From Obesumbacterium proteus (lineage in GTDB: Bacteria; Pseudomonadota; Gammaproteobacteria; Enterobacterales; Enterobacteriaceae), in the NCBI RefSeq assembly GCF_001586165.1, contig NZ_CP014608.1:3162001-3226000 (forward strand): DNA of 64,000 nucleotides. Reading direction: 5' to 3'. Position numbers and translations under genes: made by a program. Positions 30,854 to 39,847 of the stretch are shown piece after piece (positions within the stretch are counted from its first letter, which is position 1; each line of letters opens with the position of its first letter). Below the pieces are notes generated by a model. That model did no database searches. It saw only the letters and a program-made list of their open reading frames with translations, and was not told the DNA's origin.

Positions 30854-30904
30854 GTTCGGTCCTCTGGTTCAGATGACAACGGTGACTAGCATGTTCAATG
30901 CATG

Positions 30905-30920
30905 AGCACGATCTGTGCCA
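30905..30920 (-). promoter_or_regulatory. Sigma-54 promoter of the hyf operon
   Basis: On the minus strand TGGCACAGATCGTGCT carries an exact TGGCAC at -24 and GTGCT at -12, with GG and GC 10 bp apart. A start about 12 bp further gives a leader of about 40 nt before the hyfA ATG. Fits control by HyfR/FhlA. Confidence 0.7.
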
Positions 30921-31027
30921 AAGATAGACCTGAAAATTTTCTCTAATAAAAAGAATAGGTAACGTTTTTAGCGAGAGTTAAATAAGGTGATTTGAGCGGG
31001 GTTCGTCATTTTTATGAGTTAAAAAAA

Positions 31028-31041
31028 CGTCAATTGTGACG
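31028..31041. promoter_or_regulatory. Inverted repeat CGTCA-N4-TGACG upstream of hyfA
   Basis: CGTCAATTGTGACG lies about 120 bp upstream of the -12 element of the hyf promoter, a normal distance for a sigma-54 enhancer site. A weaker copy (CGTCA-N6-TGAG) starts at 31004. The same core is found at 16676 and 16787. Candidate HyfR/FhlA binding site. Confidence 0.45.
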
Positions 31042-31099
31042 AATAAGAATATCAAAAGTAAAAAGTGTGATCGCAAGCACGTCATGCCGAGAAGATAAG

Positions 31100-31123
31100 A
31101 AAAACCCCGCCGATGCGGGGTTT
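31100..31123 (-). terminator. Rho-independent terminator of nudJ
   Basis: AAACCCCGC / GCGGGGTTT, 9-bp stem and 4-nt loop, with T-rich sequence following on the minus strand, 10 bp past the nudJ stop. Confidence 0.85.
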
Positions 31124-31132
31124 AACGCTTAA

Positions 31133-31585
31133 TTAGTTTCTTTTTAGCTCACCGAAGGTGGTGAGAATTTCCAGCGGATATCGCTCAGGGCGTTGATAGC
31201 GCAGGATACTCTCGCGTACTAGCGGCGACCGCAGGCGGTCACTGTGGATAATTTCATCGGCGGTAAGCCACAGGCAACGATCGATATCATCGTCGTGCGG
31301 CTGCGTTTCTGGCTGTTCGGGTAAATCAATCGAGAAGGTAAAACGCAAGAAAGGCGTATTGTCTGGTGCAACCCACTGATACATCTGCAAGAGGTGCTGA
31401 GGCTGGGCGTGTATGCCCGTTTCTTCCCATAGCTCACGCACCGCAGCTTCTAGTAGGGTTTCATCGGCCTCCAAATGACCCGCAGGCTGATTCCACGTTG
31501 GCTTACCGTGTACGGTTTCTTCAACGATCAAAAAACGATCCTGAGACTGCACGACGCAGGCAACGGTCACATGAGGTTTTAGCAT
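31133..31585 (-). CDS. nudJ: Nudix phosphatase NudJ
   Basis: 150-aa Nudix hydrolase; the Nudix box is [20 protein letters not shown] followed by TGI. NudJ in E. coli hydrolyses nucleoside di- and triphosphates and the thiamine pyrimidine precursor HMP-PP. Conserved neighbour of rluE and icd. In E. coli mnmA follows directly; here 17 kb of accessory genes intervene. Confidence 0.93.
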   Translation of the reverse strand: MLKPHVTVACVVQSQDRFLIVEETVHGKPTWNQPAGHLEADETLLEAAVRELWEETGIHAQPQHLLQMYQWVAPDNTPFLRFTFSIDLPEQPETQPHDDDIDRCLWLTADEIIHSDRLRSPLVRESILRYQRPERYPLEILTTFGELKRN

Positions 31586-31657
31586 CAGATTTCCTTCTTC
31601 TATGAGTTAGCTATTCATGACTGATTAACCATTTCGTTATTTAGCCATGCTTTGTGG

Positions 31658-32284
31658 CTAGGGATATTGGATTTCTTGCCAAGCGCCGAGGGCGAGATCT
31701 TGCAACGTAATATCTCCCATGCTGTAGCGGATCAGGCGCAGGGTGGGGAAACCAATATGCGCCGTCATTCGACGCACCTGCCGGTTACGGCCTTCATAAA
31801 GCGTGACTTTCATCCATGTGGTAGGGATGGATTTACGTTCACGGATCGGTGGATTGCGCGGCCAGAGCCATTCTGGCTCCGCAACGATTTCAATCCCAGC
31901 AGGGAGTGTCATACCGTCTTTTAGCTCAAGGCCACGGCGGAATTGCTCTAGAGCGCTTTCGTCGGGTGCACCTTCAACCTGAACATAATAGACCTTACCC
32001 GTTTTTTGCCCCGGCTGGGTCAGCTGAGCCTGAAGTTTGCCGTCGTTGGTTAGCACCAGCAGACCTTCGCTGTCCCGATCGAGACGGCCGGCCGCGTAAA
32101 CATCGGTCAACGGGATGAAATCTTTTAATGTAGAGCGCCCGGCTTCATCGGTGAACTGAGGCAAAACGTCGAAAGGTTTGTTGAATATGACCACTTTTCG
32201 CGGCCCACGTGGACGCTTTACAGCCGCAGCAGGACGCGAGCTGAATCGGTTAACTTTGTGATTTTTAACAGGGAATTTTGACAT
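31658..32284 (-). CDS. rluE: 23S rRNA pseudouridine(2457) synthase
   Basis: 208-aa RsuA-family enzyme. The catalytic Asp is in [17 protein letters not shown] (about residue 75), and the motif [21 protein letters not shown] matches the family. The basic Arg/Lys N-terminus [20 protein letters not shown] suits rRNA binding. Lies between nudJ and the divergent icd as in E. coli. Confidence 0.94.
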   Translation of the reverse strand: MSKFPVKNHKVNRFSSRPAAAVKRPRGPRKVVIFNKPFDVLPQFTDEAGRSTLKDFIPLTDVYAAGRLDRDSEGLLVLTNDGKLQAQLTQPGQKTGKVYYVQVEGAPDESALEQFRRGLELKDGMTLPAGIEIVAEPEWLWPRNPPIRERKSIPTTWMKVTLYEGRNRQVRRMTAHIGFPTLRLIRYSMGDITLQDLALGAWQEIQYP

Positions 32285-32525
32285 AGTGATTATGATAGCA
32301 GATGGTCACAACATTATAACTGAAATCGTATTCCGATTGGCGACAGACAATATTTCAAGTAATATTGACAGGTATCTTACATTGCATTAACAAAAGGCTG
32401 CATTTTTTAAAATTCATGCCTTAGCGAAATCAAACAGTTACTGTACAAAAACGAATGACCCAGGTTAATGGGTAGTGATATTTATAAACGGTATTTTATA
32501 AGTACGTGCGCTGAAGGAGAGGTTA

Positions 32526-33779
32526 ATGGAAAGCAAAGTTGTTGTTCCGGCTGAAGGTAAGAAAATTACGGTTGATGCTCAGGGGAAACTGGTTGTTCCG
32601 CATAACCCGGTGATTCCGTTCATTGAAGGTGACGGTATCGGTGTTGACGTGACTCCAGCGATGATCAAAGTCGTTGATGCAGCCGTTAACAAAGCCTACA
32701 AAGGCGAACGCAAAATTTCTTGGATGGAAATCTACACCGGCGAGAAATCGACTCAGGTCTACGGCAAAGACGTATGGCTGCCTGAAGAGACGCTGGACCT
32801 TATTCGTGACTACCGCGTGGCTATCAAAGGCCCACTGACCACTCCGGTTGGCGGCGGTATTCGTTCTCTTAACGTTGCATTGCGCCAGCAGCTCGACCTT
32901 TACGTTTGCCTGCGCCCAGTCCGTTACTATCAGGGCACCCCAAGCCCGGTGAAACAGCCAGAATTGACCGATATGGTGATCTTCCGTGAAAACTCAGAAG
33001 ACATCTACGCCGGTATCGAATGGAAAGCAGACAGCGCTGAAGCTGACAAAGTGATCAAATTCCTGCGTGATGAAATGGGCGTGAAGAAAATTCGCTTCCC
33101 TGAGCATTGCGGTATCGGTATCAAGCCTTGCTCGGAAGAGGGCACTAAGCGTTTGGTTCGCGCGGCGATTGAGTATGCGATCACCAACGACCGTGACTCT
33201 CTGACGCTGGTTCACAAAGGCAACATCATGAAGTTCACCGAAGGCGCATTCAAAGACTGGGGATACCAGTTAGCGCGTGAAGAATTCGGCGGCGAGCTGA
33301 TCGACGGCGGCCCATGGGTTAAAATCAAGAATCCTAAAACCGGCAAAGACATCATCGTTAAAGATGTGATTGCGGATGCGTTCCTGCAACAGATCCTGCT
33401 GCGTCCTGCTGAATATGACGTTATCGCCTGTATGAACCTGAACGGTGACTACATCTCCGATGCGCTGGCCGCACAGGTGGGTGGTATCGGTATTGCACCG
33501 GGCGCTAACATCGGTGACGAATGCGCGCTGTTCGAAGCGACTCATGGCACCGCACCTAAGTATGCCGGTCAGGATAAAGTGAACCCAGGTTCTATTATCT
33601 TGTCCGCTGAAATGATGCTGCGCCACATGGAATGGTTCGAAGCGGCTGATTTAATTGTTAAAGGCATGGAAGGCGCAATCGCTGCCAAGACCGTAACCTA
33701 TGACTTCGAACGTCAGTTAGAAGGCGCTAAGCTGCTGAAATGTTCAGAGTTTGGTGACGCGATTATTAAACATATGTAA
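32526..33779 (+). CDS. icd: NADP-dependent isocitrate dehydrogenase
   Basis: 417-aa TCA-cycle enzyme, one residue longer than E. coli Icd (416 aa). The phosphorylation and substrate serine is in [14 protein letters not shown]; other active-site segments are [33 protein letters not shown] and [13 protein letters not shown]. Its last 164 bp plus 111 bp beyond recur at 41424-41698, so the present 3' end was recreated by an element that integrated here. The protein sequence is preserved. AAGGAGAGG precedes the ATG. Confidence 0.98.
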   Translation: MESKVVVPAEGKKITVDAQGKLVVPHNPVIPFIEGDGIGVDVTPAMIKVVDAAVNKAYKGERKISWMEIYTGEKSTQVYGKDVWLPEETLDLIRDYRVAIKGPLTTPVGGGIRSLNVALRQQLDLYVCLRPVRYYQGTPSPVKQPELTDMVIFRENSEDIYAGIEWKADSAEADKVIKFLRDEMGVKKIRFPEHCGIGIKPCSEEGTKRLVRAAIEYAITNDRDSLTLVHKGNIMKFTEGAFKDWGYQLAREEFGGELIDGGPWVKIKNPKTGKDIIVKDVIADAFLQQILLRPAEYDVIACMNLNGDYISDALAAQVGGIGIAPGANIGDECALFEATHGTAPKYAGQDKVNPGSIILSAEMMLRHMEWFEAADLIVKGMEGAIAAKTVTYDFERQLEGAKLLKCSEFGDAIIKHM

Positions 33780-33890
33780 TAGCGTAAATGTAAACGGGGC
33801 CGTTAGAGCCCCGTTATTTTTTGTTAACAAGAAATCTTCCCCAAAACTCCACCAAAATTCTTCCCCAAAACCCTCCTGTGATTGGCTCTT
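33616..33890 (+). repeat. Direct repeat, left attachment junction (icd 3' end)
   Basis: 275 bp, matching 41424-41698 at all but five positions. It comprises the last 54 icd codons, the terminator and 111 bp downstream. Four differences are in icd and all are synonymous third-base changes. Confidence 0.9.
33793..33822 (+). terminator. Terminator of icd
   Basis: AACGGGGC / GCCCCGTT with a 7-nt loop followed by ATTTTTTG, 13 bp after the icd stop. It lies within the att repeat and is duplicated at 41601-41630. Confidence 0.85.
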
Positions 33891-33917
33891 TTATATAGAA
33901 ACAACTATCCAATCTTT

Positions 33918-34254
33918 CCCCCGCGTGTGGCTTGAGATGTTGAATGCCTAGAATGAACCAAATACTTACTGACAACGGCATCGCGGCATACCGCAATTAC
34001 ATCTCTAAGGCTCATATCAATCGCGTTGCATCTGAGGCTCAGTGGGATCTCCAATCTCATGCTGTCTTTTCTTGGGTTACATGCAACATGTCATCCCAAA
34101 TATCCGAAAACTTCATCGCGCATATATCTCCGATCCTTTGGCCGGTGACTAATGCTAATAGCATCCCGTTCTTGAGATAGGCTGGGTGGCGATCTGCTTG
34201 TGTGAAAATCGCCTGCCACTCCACAAGAGATAATCTCTGTCGTGAGATTTTGTT
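33918..34254 (-). pseudogene. Tyrosine recombinase (phage integrase) fragment
   Basis: About 110 residues of the catalytic domain of a lambda-type integrase. From 34251 leftwards: KISRQRLSLVEWQAIF, then AYLKNGMLLALVTGQRIGDI with the box-1 catalytic Arg, then WDDMLHVTQEKT. There a one-base deletion shifts the frame; the next frame gives MRLEIPLSLRCNAIDMSLRD and VSKYLVHSRHS. The N-terminal half and the C-terminal His-x-x-Arg/Tyr end are missing. Position next to the att repeat and orientation towards icd are typical of an integrase of this element. Confidence 0.8.
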
Positions 34255-34769
34255 GTGGGGCTATCGGTGCAGGAGATTGTTTTGTCCCTGCTAATACCGG
34301 TTTACCCGCCTATTGCACCAACATAAAACCGCCTAAAGAAAAGGCCGGTTTTACATTGGTGTTTGATGCCGACATAGAAATATGGCAATACGTGACTGAC
34401 TATCGTGGGAAGATTTGCTGGAATACACAAAACCACCAAATACAGGTGATCGATAGGCTAGGAGATATACCAAGTGATATGACAGAAAAAGTCCCGACCA
34501 GTGATTTTGATGTATGGGATGGCGCTGAATGGGTGAAGAATGCACAGGCCGAGAAAGATTTTCATGCTGATACGGCTGTGCGTGAACTCAAAGAGCGAAT
34601 GAACTTTGCTACAAACACCATCAATATATTGCAGGATGCAGTGGATTTAGAGATGGCAACAGAAACAGAAGAAAGTAGTTTACTTGCATGGCGAAAATAC
34701 CAAGTTCTACTCAGTAGAATGGGTATAACTAAAGCACCGTTTTTAGATTGGCCTGAGGTAATGGAGTAA
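34242..34769 (+). pseudogene. Tail-fibre assembly (Tfa) protein, 5'-truncated
   Basis: Clear Tfa family similarity from about 34260: IGAGDCFVPANTGLPA, the central FDADIEIWQYVTDYRGK and WDGAEWV, and a C-terminal LLAWRKYQVLLSRMGI / FLDWPEVM typical of the e14-type Tfa. The first 20 or so residues of the family are absent; the frame instead runs into integrase-derived sequence, so a deletion fused the two genes near 34255-34262. Such chaperones fold phage tail fibres. Probably no longer functional. Confidence 0.78.
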
Positions 34770-34825
34770 CTAAAACCATGGAAAATATACACCCCGCCTG
34801 TTTGACAGGGTGTTGTTGGGGGGGC

Positions 34826-36363
34826 TTAATATATTTTCTCTTGCCTTGGTATCTGCTGGAAGTCAATTTTGTGGTTTTTGTAATTATAAACTTTTATACC
34901 TTCAGGGTTACAATCCTCATCAGATAAATAATGGCATGATCGCAATATATTTTTACTCTCTATTCCTATCCACTCAGAGAAAAGGCCCAAGAAGCTAAGG
35001 CCGCTTCGTTCAGCAGAAATTGATTTTTTTTCGTTGCTATCAAATGATGTTATGAAGAATGGGACTTCGAAACTTTGCTTGTAAGCATCACTGTGAATCA
35101 ACTCATAGTCATGTTTTATACTTTTTTTGTTGAATGATAAACCATGATCTGAAAAGTACATCATAGACCACATGCTGTTAGTATCTGTAAGCAAACTTTG
35201 AATGTTAGAAAGTAGCTTATCTGTATTTTTGATACTCTGGATATAACATGATAACTCGATGTTTCCATAGAAAATATCAAACTCGTCATTGGTCCGATGA
35301 CATGTCGGAGTGTGACTTCCCATCAGATGAATGACTATTAGCTTTCCATTAACGCCTTTGTTAATATTAATAGACTCGCTTATTTTGGGTAGTAGATCAG
35401 AGTCTTGGTATTTAATTTTAGAATTATACCCCCCTTTTTTTAAGAAAAAATACTCATCTGCTTTTCTACCAATGCTTGATATAGGGCTCTCTATATCCCC
35501 TATAAAACCTTGATTGGAAATCCAGTAAGTATAAAGACCGGCTTTCTTTGCCAATGTAATTATATTGTTACTTAGATTTGGATATTGGGTCAATGAGTTA
35601 GTTAATGACGGTAAAGTTGAACTCCCAGCAGATATATAATTTAAAAAACGAACTCCATTAGTACTATCCATAAAAGGGGTGTTGTTAATTTCAAACCCAT
35701 ACATATGCATGTAATCTTTCCGAACACTTTCTCCTATAACAACTACGTACGTATTGTATTTGCCAGAAAACTTAACGTTTTCGAAAGTGTCAGCGTTGTT
35801 CATGTATCCTTCTAGCTTTTTTTTCTCGAGTTTAAACTCTTTTATGCTATGAAATAATTTTGACGCAAACTTCCACTCAGGAATTCCAATGTTAACTATA
35901 TTGTTTCTTTTTATTATATTTTTTAGTGGACTTGCTATAGCAACGACCACTACAAAAAAATAATAAATCTTCTATATTTCTTGGGAAATGAACAATCAAG
36001 CCTGCAACACAAAAAGCATAAAGCTGCAATAAAAAATGAAAGAGTTATATATTTAATTGGAATGTTGCAGAGGAATTCTATGGATTCAATTGTGTTCGTG
36101 GAGTATAAAGAAGCGACAGTGTTGAAATTAGGTTCTCCATACAAAAAACCAACGGGTAAATAGATAATTGATATTCCAGATAAGATTATTAAAATAATTT
36201 TATTTATCACGCTTTTGGATATTATATATAATATGCTAAATGTAAAAAATACATAGATGATTTTAAAATCAAAACCATAAGCATAAGCAATATGACACAA
36301 CGATATTAGTGAAAATATCGCTACATTTTTGAGTATATTATTGTTCATTTGAAACCATGCCAA
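34826..36363 (-). pseudogene. Phosphoethanolamine-transferase/sulfatase-family membrane protein, frameshifted
   Basis: Two abutting frames make one protein of about 510 aa. The first 137 codons (36363-35950) give four hydrophobic helices and end FPKKYRRFIIFL; the second frame continues VVVAIASPLKN and contains the sulfatase-fold alkaline phosphatase domain: VVIGESVRKDYMHMYGF, the nucleophile Thr in AGSSTLPSL, HLMGSHTPT and YFSDHGLSF. A run of seven A on the + strand (35954-35960) is the break; eight would fuse them. EptA-like enzymes decorate LPS with phosphoethanolamine. Very AT-rich, hence acquired, probably lysogenic-conversion cargo. Confidence 0.75.
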
Positions 36364-36770
36364 AATATAAGTTAATAAAAAACAAAAAAATAGTATCTGT
36401 AATTATAATAAGCATGCAAACTATCTATTCAGTTGAATTTTGAAAAGATTAACTCTGCACTCTACATATATATTAACATTAGAAAATTTTATGTAAATAC
36501 TTAAGGCGAGGTTATTAACATATTAATGTATTAATATTGGTACATTGATGGTTTACAGTTCAATATGTAAGATAGAAATGCAGCGATAACACCTTTGCAT
36601 TCAAAACACGCCATCGTTATTTTCAGGCGAGGATACTACAGAGATAAACCAGAGCAGCGATAAGGTTTAGTCTTACAAAACATTTAATTCCAACCTAATC
36701 AGAACATTCCCGCCTGATCGCTGTTTATCTAATCAGTACGCTCTTTCCATAATTAAAAACTTACATTATG
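36364..36770. other. AT-rich gene-free region with long inverted repeat
   Basis: Upstream region of the SOS operon. It holds an interrupted inverted repeat, GATAAAC-N5-CAGCGAT at 36643-36661 against ATCGCTGTTTATC at 36717-36729, which could form a stem or be a repressor site. No gene seen. Confidence 0.45.
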
Positions 36771-36786
36771 CTGTATGCATATACAG
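36771..36786 (+). promoter_or_regulatory. LexA box of the umuDC-cho operon
   Basis: CTGTATGCATATACAG fits the LexA consensus CTGT-(AT-rich N8)-ACAG perfectly, and the flanking TG/TA bases extend the symmetry. It lies 19 bp before the umuD ATG, where LexA would block transcription. Confidence 0.92.
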
Positions 36787-36804
36787 TAATCGTGGTTTGA
36801 CGTT

Positions 36805-37224
36805 ATGAAATTTTATCCAGTCGCGGCTTCTCTATCCGTTGTATCGCTTCCGCTCTTTGACAATCGTGTGCCAGCAGGTTTTCCGAGTCCTGCCGCTGAC
36901 TACATCGACAAGCCGATCGATTTAAACGAGCTCTTAGTCGCACACCCTGCGGCTACTTACTTTCTCCGAGTGTCTGGTGAATCAATGACAGGGGCGGGCA
37001 TTTTCGACGGTTCCCTGTTGTTAGTGGACTCAAGCATCAGACCCCAGCATAACGACATCATCATTGCGTGCCTTGGTGGTGAGTTCACCGTAAAGCGTTA
37101 TGTCACTCGACCAAGAACGATGCTTTTAGCTGAGAACCCTGCTTATCCGCCTATCGAGCTTTATGAAGGGGAGGAGTTGGAGACGTTTGGTGTGGTTAAG
37201 TTTGTGATTAATGAGGCGCGGTGA
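36805..37224 (+). CDS. umuD: SOS polymerase V accessory protein UmuD
   Basis: 139 aa, same length as E. coli UmuD. Self-cleavage elements are all present at the E. coli positions: scissile A24-G25 (Cys-Gly in E. coli), nucleophile Ser60 in VSGESMTGAG and Lys97 in FTVKRYV. RecA-stimulated autocleavage should yield UmuD', which with UmuC forms translesion polymerase V. Overlaps umuC by one base (TGATG). Confidence 0.96.
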   Translation: MKFYPVAASLSVVSLPLFDNRVPAGFPSPAADYIDKPIDLNELLVAHPAATYFLRVSGESMTGAGIFDGSLLLVDSSIRPQHNDIIIACLGGEFTVKRYVTRPRTMLLAENPAYPPIELYEGEELETFGVVKFVINEAR

Positions 37225-38492
37225 TGTTTGCCCTTGTTGATGTGAACAGCTTCTATGCCAGCTGTGAGGCGGCGTTTCGCCCCGATCTGAATGGTAAGCC
37301 AATCGTTGTGCTTTCAAATAACGACGGTTGTGTGATTGCGCTTTCTTCTGAGGCGAAAAGACTTGGAATAAAAATGGGTGAGCCTTACTTCAAGCAAAAA
37401 CAATTGTTTGAGCAGTATGGCGTGCATGTTTTTAGCAGCAACTATTCCCTCTATGGTGATATGAGCCAGAGAGTGATGCGGTTGCTTGATGCGATGGCAC
37501 CGCGTGTTGAAGTGTATTCGATTGATGAGGCGTTCATGGATCTTCGTGGTGTGAGCCATTGCCGTAATCTTGAAGATTTTGGGCGTGAAGTACGTGAAAT
37601 CATTAAGTGGAGCACGCACCTTACAGTTGGGGTGGGCATTGCCCCGACGAAAACGCTGGCCAAGCTCGCTAATCATGCAGCGAAACAGTGGCCTAAAACC
37701 GGCGGCGTTGTCGATTTATCGAATGAGCTAAGACAGCGTAAGTTGATGGCCATCATGCCAGTAGAAGAGGTGTGGGGTGTTGGCAGGCGACTTTCCAAAT
37801 CACTGAGAGCTACTGGGATTGATACGATACTAAAACTGGCCGATATGGATCTGGCCTATGTTCGTAAGAACTACACCGTTGTGCTTGAAAGAACTGTGCG
37901 GGAGCTGCGTGGAGAGTCATGTCTCGATATCGAAGAAGTCGCTCCTATCAAACAGCAAATTGTGTGCAGCCGGAGTTTCGGTGAACGTATCACTGAGTAT
38001 CAGGATATGAAAGAGGCTATCTGTAGCTACGCAGAACGCGCCGCGGAGAAGCTGAGAGGTGAGCGCCAATTCTGTAAGCATGTCAGCACTTTCATCAAAA
38101 CATCGCCATTCGCTGAGCGTGAGTTGTATTACAGTAATTTTGCATCCTCACGGCTAGAAACACCCACGAATGACACCCGAGATATCATCAAACACGCATT
38201 GTCATGTTTAGATAAAATTTGGCAGCCGGGCAATCGGTATCAAAAGGCGGGGATCATGCTGGGTGACTTTTACGATAACGGCGTGTCACAGCTTAATCTG
38301 TTTGATGAGTTGGGGCCAAAGCCCAACAGCGAGGCGCTGATGAAGGTTCTCGATGAGATAAACAATAAGGGTAGGGGCAAGATTTGGTTTGCGGGGCAAG
38401 GCATCCAAAAGAGCTGGCAGATGAAACGAAACATGCTTTCGCCAGCCTATACCACGCGGTTTAGCGAGTTACCTATTGCCAAGGCTCACTAG
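37224..38492 (+). CDS. umuC: Y-family translesion DNA polymerase subunit UmuC
   Basis: 422-aa catalytic subunit of polymerase V. Active-site carboxylates are in FALVDVNSFYASCE and VYSIDEAFMD; the helix-hairpin-helix region and the little-finger domain (VVCSRSF-like IVCSRSFGERITEY) follow. Full length. Located inside a prophage-like element, so it may be an additional copy to chromosomal SOS polymerases. Confidence 0.96.
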   Translation: MFALVDVNSFYASCEAAFRPDLNGKPIVVLSNNDGCVIALSSEAKRLGIKMGEPYFKQKQLFEQYGVHVFSSNYSLYGDMSQRVMRLLDAMAPRVEVYSIDEAFMDLRGVSHCRNLEDFGREVREIIKWSTHLTVGVGIAPTKTLAKLANHAAKQWPKTGGVVDLSNELRQRKLMAIMPVEEVWGVGRRLSKSLRATGIDTILKLADMDLAYVRKNYTVVLERTVRELRGESCLDIEEVAPIKQQIVCSRSFGERITEYQDMKEAICSYAERAAEKLRGERQFCKHVSTFIKTSPFAERELYYSNFASSRLETPTNDTRDIIKHALSCLDKIWQPGNRYQKAGIMLGDFYDNGVSQLNLFDELGPKPNSEALMKVLDEINNKGRGKIWFAGQGIQKSWQMKRNMLSPAYTTRFSELPIAKAH

Positions 38493-38519
38493 CTCATTCT
38501 GGCTGAAAGGAGACAATAA

Positions 38520-39356
38520 GTGTCAATATTAGATGAGGATATGTACAAATATCCAGAGCATCTGAAGAAAGAACTCGCAGCGCTCCCTTCGCGACCGGGG
38601 GTATATATTTTTCATGGTACAAGCAAGACAATGCCGCTTTATATCGGTAAAAGTGTCAATATTCGCTCTAGAGTTATGTCGCACTTCAGGAATAAAAATG
38701 AAGCAAAACTGCTTCATTTAACCACCCATATTGAGCATATTGAAATGGCTGGCGAGCTAGGGGCTCTGCTCATAGAAGCTCAGTTGATAAAGGCACAAAA
38801 ACCATTATTCAACAAAAAGCTGAGACATGCTAAGCAGCTTTGTTCGCTATCGCTAAAGCGCAGCGGCGTTGAGGTTGTTTATGCTGGCGATCGTGACTTT
38901 TGGCATGAAGACCAATTATTCGGCTTATTTCCCAATAAATCGTCAGCATTAGATGCATTGAGAGCGGTAGCTGATCAGCAAAGACTTTGTTATGGCGTAT
39001 TAGGTTTGGAGCGTTTGGTTCAAGGCAGTTCTTGCTTTCGTTATGCTCTTAAGCGGTGTGCCGGCGCTTGCTGCGGCAAGGAATCGCTCGAAGAACATCA
39101 GCTGCGTTTGGTGCAAGCGATGGAGAGCATGCGAGTACAGTGCTGGCCATATAATGGCAAAGTGGCTGTTGAAGAAAGTTGCGAGACTTTCACTCAGTAT
39201 CACATTATTAATAACTGGTTTTACCTAGGAACAGTCGGAAGCTTGCAAGAGGCCAAATTAATCAACACTACGGCAGATTGTTTCGATAGGGACGGATACA
39301 AAATATTATGCAAACCGTTACTGAGTGGGAAGTTTAATATTATTGCTCTGGAATGA
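38520..39356 (+). CDS. cho: Excinuclease Cho (UvrC homologue)
   Basis: 278-aa GIY-YIG endonuclease that makes the 3' incision in UvrAB-dependent repair when UvrC is blocked. The nuclease domain begins SRPGVYIFHGTSKTMPLYIGKSVNIRSRV, followed by the cysteine-bearing segment CFRYALKRCAGACCGKESLEEH shared with UvrC/Cho. The start is a GTG with AAGGAG eight bases upstream. It follows umuC by 27 bp in the same direction and so is probably driven by the same LexA-controlled promoter. Confidence 0.92.
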   Translation: MSILDEDMYKYPEHLKKELAALPSRPGVYIFHGTSKTMPLYIGKSVNIRSRVMSHFRNKNEAKLLHLTTHIEHIEMAGELGALLIEAQLIKAQKPLFNKKLRHAKQLCSLSLKRSGVEVVYAGDRDFWHEDQLFGLFPNKSSALDALRAVADQQRLCYGVLGLERLVQGSSCFRYALKRCAGACCGKESLEEHQLRLVQAMESMRVQCWPYNGKVAVEESCETFTQYHIINNWFYLGTVGSLQEAKLINTTADCFDRDGYKILCKPLLSGKFNIIALE

Positions 39357-39847
39357 ATTGAAGTTATTCACCGCTGCAATATTTTATATTTAATGCTCAC
39401 TGCTGCTTACTTTGTATTGGAGTATTCATCTATGCTGGTGCAGTATTTGACTAAATTTCTGTTTCTTGAAATCTGGTCATAGCTTAATACTAGCCTTTAC
39501 AGTGATTGTGTCCGGTGTCCGGGTGCTTCATGGAAAGAAGCAACATGGAACTATTGTGAGTCAGGACGTTCAGATAAGCCGTTTCTGGTGATGAATTGTA
39601 TATTCAAGCAGTACCACCGGAGGCGCACGCCCCCCCCCGATTTACCTAATTCCTACTGATTAATACACCGTGATGTCTGCAATTCGCACCTCTTTGCATG
39701 AATGGGACATGGCTGGGCGGTAGGACTTTTGCTATGAGCGAGGAGCGGACGTTTGGCTTGCAACCAAAGCAATTGTGGGCTTATCAACGAGCTGCACATA
39801 AAGGCACATCAAGTTCATTATGCATAGGCTCTATCTTTCGGCACAGA
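39357..39847. other. Gene-free stretch between cho and the Shedu gene
   Basis: No convincing reading frame, RNA or repeat. It contains a run of nine C at 39630-39638. Both neighbouring genes end towards it, so it is a convergent spacer, possibly debris of lost phage genes. Confidence 0.5.

Noticed and set aside
33814..34180. Short frames on both strands after icd that look like small proteins
   Set aside because: They are shadows of the broken integrase and the att repeat; the minus-strand integrase reading explains the sequence better.
39630..39638. Run of nine C as a phase-variation tract
   Set aside because: It lies in a gene-free spacer with no adjacent start codon, so no gene could be switched by it.
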